6,146 nucleotides of DNA, taken from Candidatus Saccharimonadota bacterium. Lineage in GTDB: Bacteria > Patescibacteriota > Saccharimonadia > Saccharimonadales > Saccharimonadaceae. The notes below the pieces were generated by a model. It had not been told where the DNA came from, ran no database searches, and was given only the letters and a program-made list of their open reading frames with translations. This document shows, piece after piece, positions 5,430 to 6,146 of this stretch. The translations under genes and the position numbers were made by a program. Numbering within the stretch: the first letter of the stretch is position 1; each line of letters opens with the position of its first letter. The stretch spans positions 1 through 6,146 of the forward strand of contig JAFWKB010000024.1 of the NCBI GenBank assembly GCA_017511405.1, read 5' to 3'.

Positions 5430-5448
5430 CTCCGAAATAAGGTTAAAT

Positions 5449-5511
5449 ATGACAAATCTAATTTTGGAGTATTTTTATGACAAAAGACGAGAAACTAATT
5501 TCATCGGTTAA
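5449..5511 (+). CDS. Possible 20-codon upstream leader ORF
   Basis: ATG at 5449, with TAAGG six bases upstream, encodes 20 residues (starting MTNLILEYFYDKRRE) and ends 35 bases inside the 99-residue gene in another frame. The good ribosome-site spacing and overlap suggest it could tune translation of the next gene. It could equally be a chance ORF, since the TAAGG is part of the repeated TAAGGT set. Confidence 0.25.
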   Translation: MTNLILEYFYDKRRETNFIG

Positions 5512-5776
5512 GCTCGTGAATGAAGCTATCGCGAATGAGACAGAGCGGTTACGAGCTATCGTTTCTGGTTCAGAGCAGGATCCAGTTTTAGTTGAAGGGG
5601 AAACCGAAGCTGATTATTACTGCCAGCTCGTGGTGGATCCGAAAGATGTCGCGAGTATTATGCTTGATTATAACTACCCCGTCTGGAGAATTCTTGAAGA
5701 AGATGCACCTGACGGCATGTGGGAAGAACTTGGTCGAAAGTTCGGGCTTAAAACGGTGTGTTCGGTGGATTTATGA
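5477..5776 (+). CDS. Acidic 99-residue protein, unknown function
   Basis: The start ATG at 5477 has GGAG seven bases upstream (5466-5469), a clear ribosome site. The product opens with a helical stretch (TKDEKLISSVKLVNEAIANETERLR) and has 21 acidic against 10 basic residues, a net charge near -11. No motif is recognised and there is no signal or membrane segment. It is the first gene of a plus-strand cluster and its TGA overlaps the ATG of the zinc-ribbon gene by four bases (ATGA), so the two are coupled. The acidity would allow a DNA-mimic or anti-restriction role, but nothing specific supports this. Confidence 0.7.
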   Translation: MTKDEKLISSVKLVNEAIANETERLRAIVSGSEQDPVLVEGETEADYYCQLVVDPKDVASIMLDYNYPVWRILEEDAPDGMWEELGRKFGLKTVCSVDL

Positions 5777-5955
5777 TGAAAGACGACAAATTATGCCAAC
5801 CCAAGCCTAAAGGCTCTCAAAAGCCCAGAAAATGCCCTAAATGTGGCAAAAAATATTATGGTTATCCTGCGCTATCGCGAAAAGATAATAAAACCGAGAT
5901 TTGCTCAAAGTGTGGAGTTTTGGAAGCCTTACAAGCATTTCGTGACAACATTTGA
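5773..5955 (+). CDS. Small zinc-ribbon protein (60 residues)
   Basis: A Lys-rich N-terminus is followed by two CxxC knuckles, CPKC (21-24) and CSKC (44-47), that should hold one zinc ion. The segment between and after them (GYPALSRKDNKTEICSKCGVLEAL) is a pattern I recognise from small uncharacterised proteins common in phages and gut Firmicutes genomes. Its function is unknown; nucleic-acid binding is a plausible guess from the ribbon and the basic N-terminus. The start at 5773 overlaps the previous stop (ATGA); a second ATG follows at once at 5776, and GGTGGA just upstream is a fair ribosome site. Confidence 0.8.
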   Translation: MMKDDKLCQPKPKGSQKPRKCPKCGKKYYGYPALSRKDNKTEICSKCGVLEALQAFRDNI

Positions 5956-5959
5956 TTAT

Positions 5960-6021
5960 TGGTCGCTCTTGACATGCCTAATGTGCCGACCACTTAAAAT
6001 TTCTACAAAATATGTTAAAAT
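5960..6021 (+). promoter_or_regulatory. Promoter region of the methyltransferase gene with a hairpin
   Basis: The 95-base gap before the methyltransferase holds a perfect TTGACA (5969-5974). TAAAAT follows at 5995-6000, but at 20 bp, longer than the usual 17. A second, extended -10 (TGT-TAAAAT, 6013-6021) lies further on. TTGACA sits in the loop of an inverted repeat TGGTCG (5960-5965) / CGACCA (5987-5992), inside which ACAT/ATGT (5972-5975 with 5981-5984) also pair. This looks like separate control of the methyltransferase; no terminator T-run follows. Confidence 0.5.
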
Positions 6022-6050
6022 AGAAGGAGCTATTAAGAAAGTTGTGAAAA

Positions 6051-6146
6051 ATGAATACACTGATTAAATGGCCTGGAGGTAAAGGCAGAGAATTCGCTTA
6101 CATCAAGGATATAATCCCTGATTTTGACAGATATATAGAGCCATTC
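6051..6146 (+). CDS. D12-class DNA N6-adenine methyltransferase (N-terminal 32 residues)
   Basis: Transfers a methyl group from S-adenosylmethionine to adenine in a specific DNA site. Only the first 32 residues are in the window. They carry the class opening IKWPGGKGREF, equivalent to the KWxGGK motif of Dam-type enzymes, and end in YIEPF, the start of the motif I region normally followed by glycines. The DPPY catalytic motif is off the right edge. The ATG at 6051 is the first possible start because a TGA lies in frame at 6045; its ribosome site is poor, the good AAGGAG at 6024-6029 being 21 bases away. On a mobile element such an enzyme often guards against host restriction, or forms part of a restriction pair not visible here. 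Confidence 0.86.
   Translation, partial: MNTLIKWPGGKGREFAYIKDIIPDFDRYIEPF

Larger units (their letters stand above)
5331..5476. promoter_or_regulatory. Divergent control region with four alternating TAAGGT words
   Basis: This 146-base gap separates two divergent genes. The word TAAGGT occurs four times in alternating orientation: minus at 5346-5351, plus at 5383-5388, minus at 5407-5412, plus at 5438-5443. The inner pair forms a perfect 9-bp inverted repeat (TAAGGTGTT at 5383-5391, AACACCTTA at 5404-5412) with a 12-base centre. The two outer words are arranged almost symmetrically about the same centre (5394.5 against 5397.5). The -10 boxes of both directions flank the inner repeat. The last copy could also serve as a ribosome site, since TAAGG matches the anti-SD. 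Most likely an operator set for a repressor or switch; a replication origin is an alternative. Confidence 0.55.
1382..6146. mobile_element. Integrated element at the tRNA-Asn 3' end (left part only)
   Basis: A large serine recombinase abuts and overlaps the tRNA, followed by a rolling-circle initiator of the gene II/X family, a SpoVG-like gene, small overlapping genes, a divergent control region and a DNA adenine methyltransferase. The gene content and tight overlaps are those of a small phage or integrative plasmid, unlike the host suf genes. The left boundary is somewhere in the tRNA 3' half (about 1368-1409) and cannot be fixed without the second att copy. The right end is beyond 6146. No capsid, Zot-like ATPase, conjugation or toxin gene is visible, so phage versus plasmid is undecided. 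Confidence 0.85.

Noticed and set aside
5592..6067. Plus-strand frames 5592-5810 and 5843-6067 overlapping the 99-residue and zinc-ribbon genes
   Set aside because: Out of frame with genes that have clear starts, coupling and a recognisable zinc-ribbon pattern; the second also crosses the methyltransferase promoter.
1..6146. CRISPR array, rRNA, insertion sequence or recoded stop codons
   Set aside because: No regularly spaced repeats, no rRNA segments, no transposase, and TGA ends several genes in the normal way.
2948..6146. Absence or excess of GATC as a sign of Dam-type specificity of the methyltransferase
   Set aside because: GATC sites are present at an unremarkable frequency; the target motif cannot be inferred from 32 residues.

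Overview
The window joins a bacterial chromosome (about positions 1-1409) to the left part of an integrated mobile element (about 1382-6146, running off the right edge). TGA is used as a normal stop (sufC, the 99-residue gene, the zinc-ribbon gene), so the code is the standard bacterial one. The minimal sufC-sufB arrangement, the compact overlapping genes and the style of the replication and recombinase proteins suggest a small-genome bacterium, possibly of the Candidate Phyla Radiation (for example Saccharibacteria). This is inference; a Firmicute or other host cannot be excluded.

Host part: on the minus strand, sufC (Fe-S cluster scaffold ATPase) overlaps the start of sufB (scaffold subunit, cut by the left edge) by four bases. 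A divergent tRNA-Asn(GUU) gene on the plus strand has a near-consensus promoter, an encoded CCA and an intrinsic terminator.

Element part: a large serine recombinase runs into the tRNA from the opposite strand, so its last 13 codons and stop are the antisense of the tRNA 3' half. The tRNA terminator also lies inside the recombinase reading frame. This marks the tRNA 3' end as the attachment site; the other att copy is outside the window. Upstream of the recombinase, on the same strand, is a tight overlapping cluster: a 51-residue small protein, a SpoVG-family protein and a rolling-circle initiator of the filamentous-phage gene II/X family. A terminator hairpin separates it from a 275-residue gene with a possible C-terminal winged helix.

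A divergent intergenic control region (5331-5476) holds four TAAGGT words in alternating orientation, including a perfect 9-bp inverted repeat between two opposed -10 boxes. On the plus strand it feeds a 99-residue acidic protein of unknown function, a 60-residue zinc ribbon and the start of a D12-class adenine DNA methyltransferase.

Together these make an integrative element that probably replicates as a rolling circle after excision: recombinase for integration and excision, gene II-like protein for replication, a divergent switch for control, and a methyltransferase that may protect or mark its DNA. It may be a filamentous-phage relative or an integrative plasmid. No coat, assembly ATPase (Zot) or secretion gene is visible, so that question stays open. 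No stretch over 300 bases lacks a gene.
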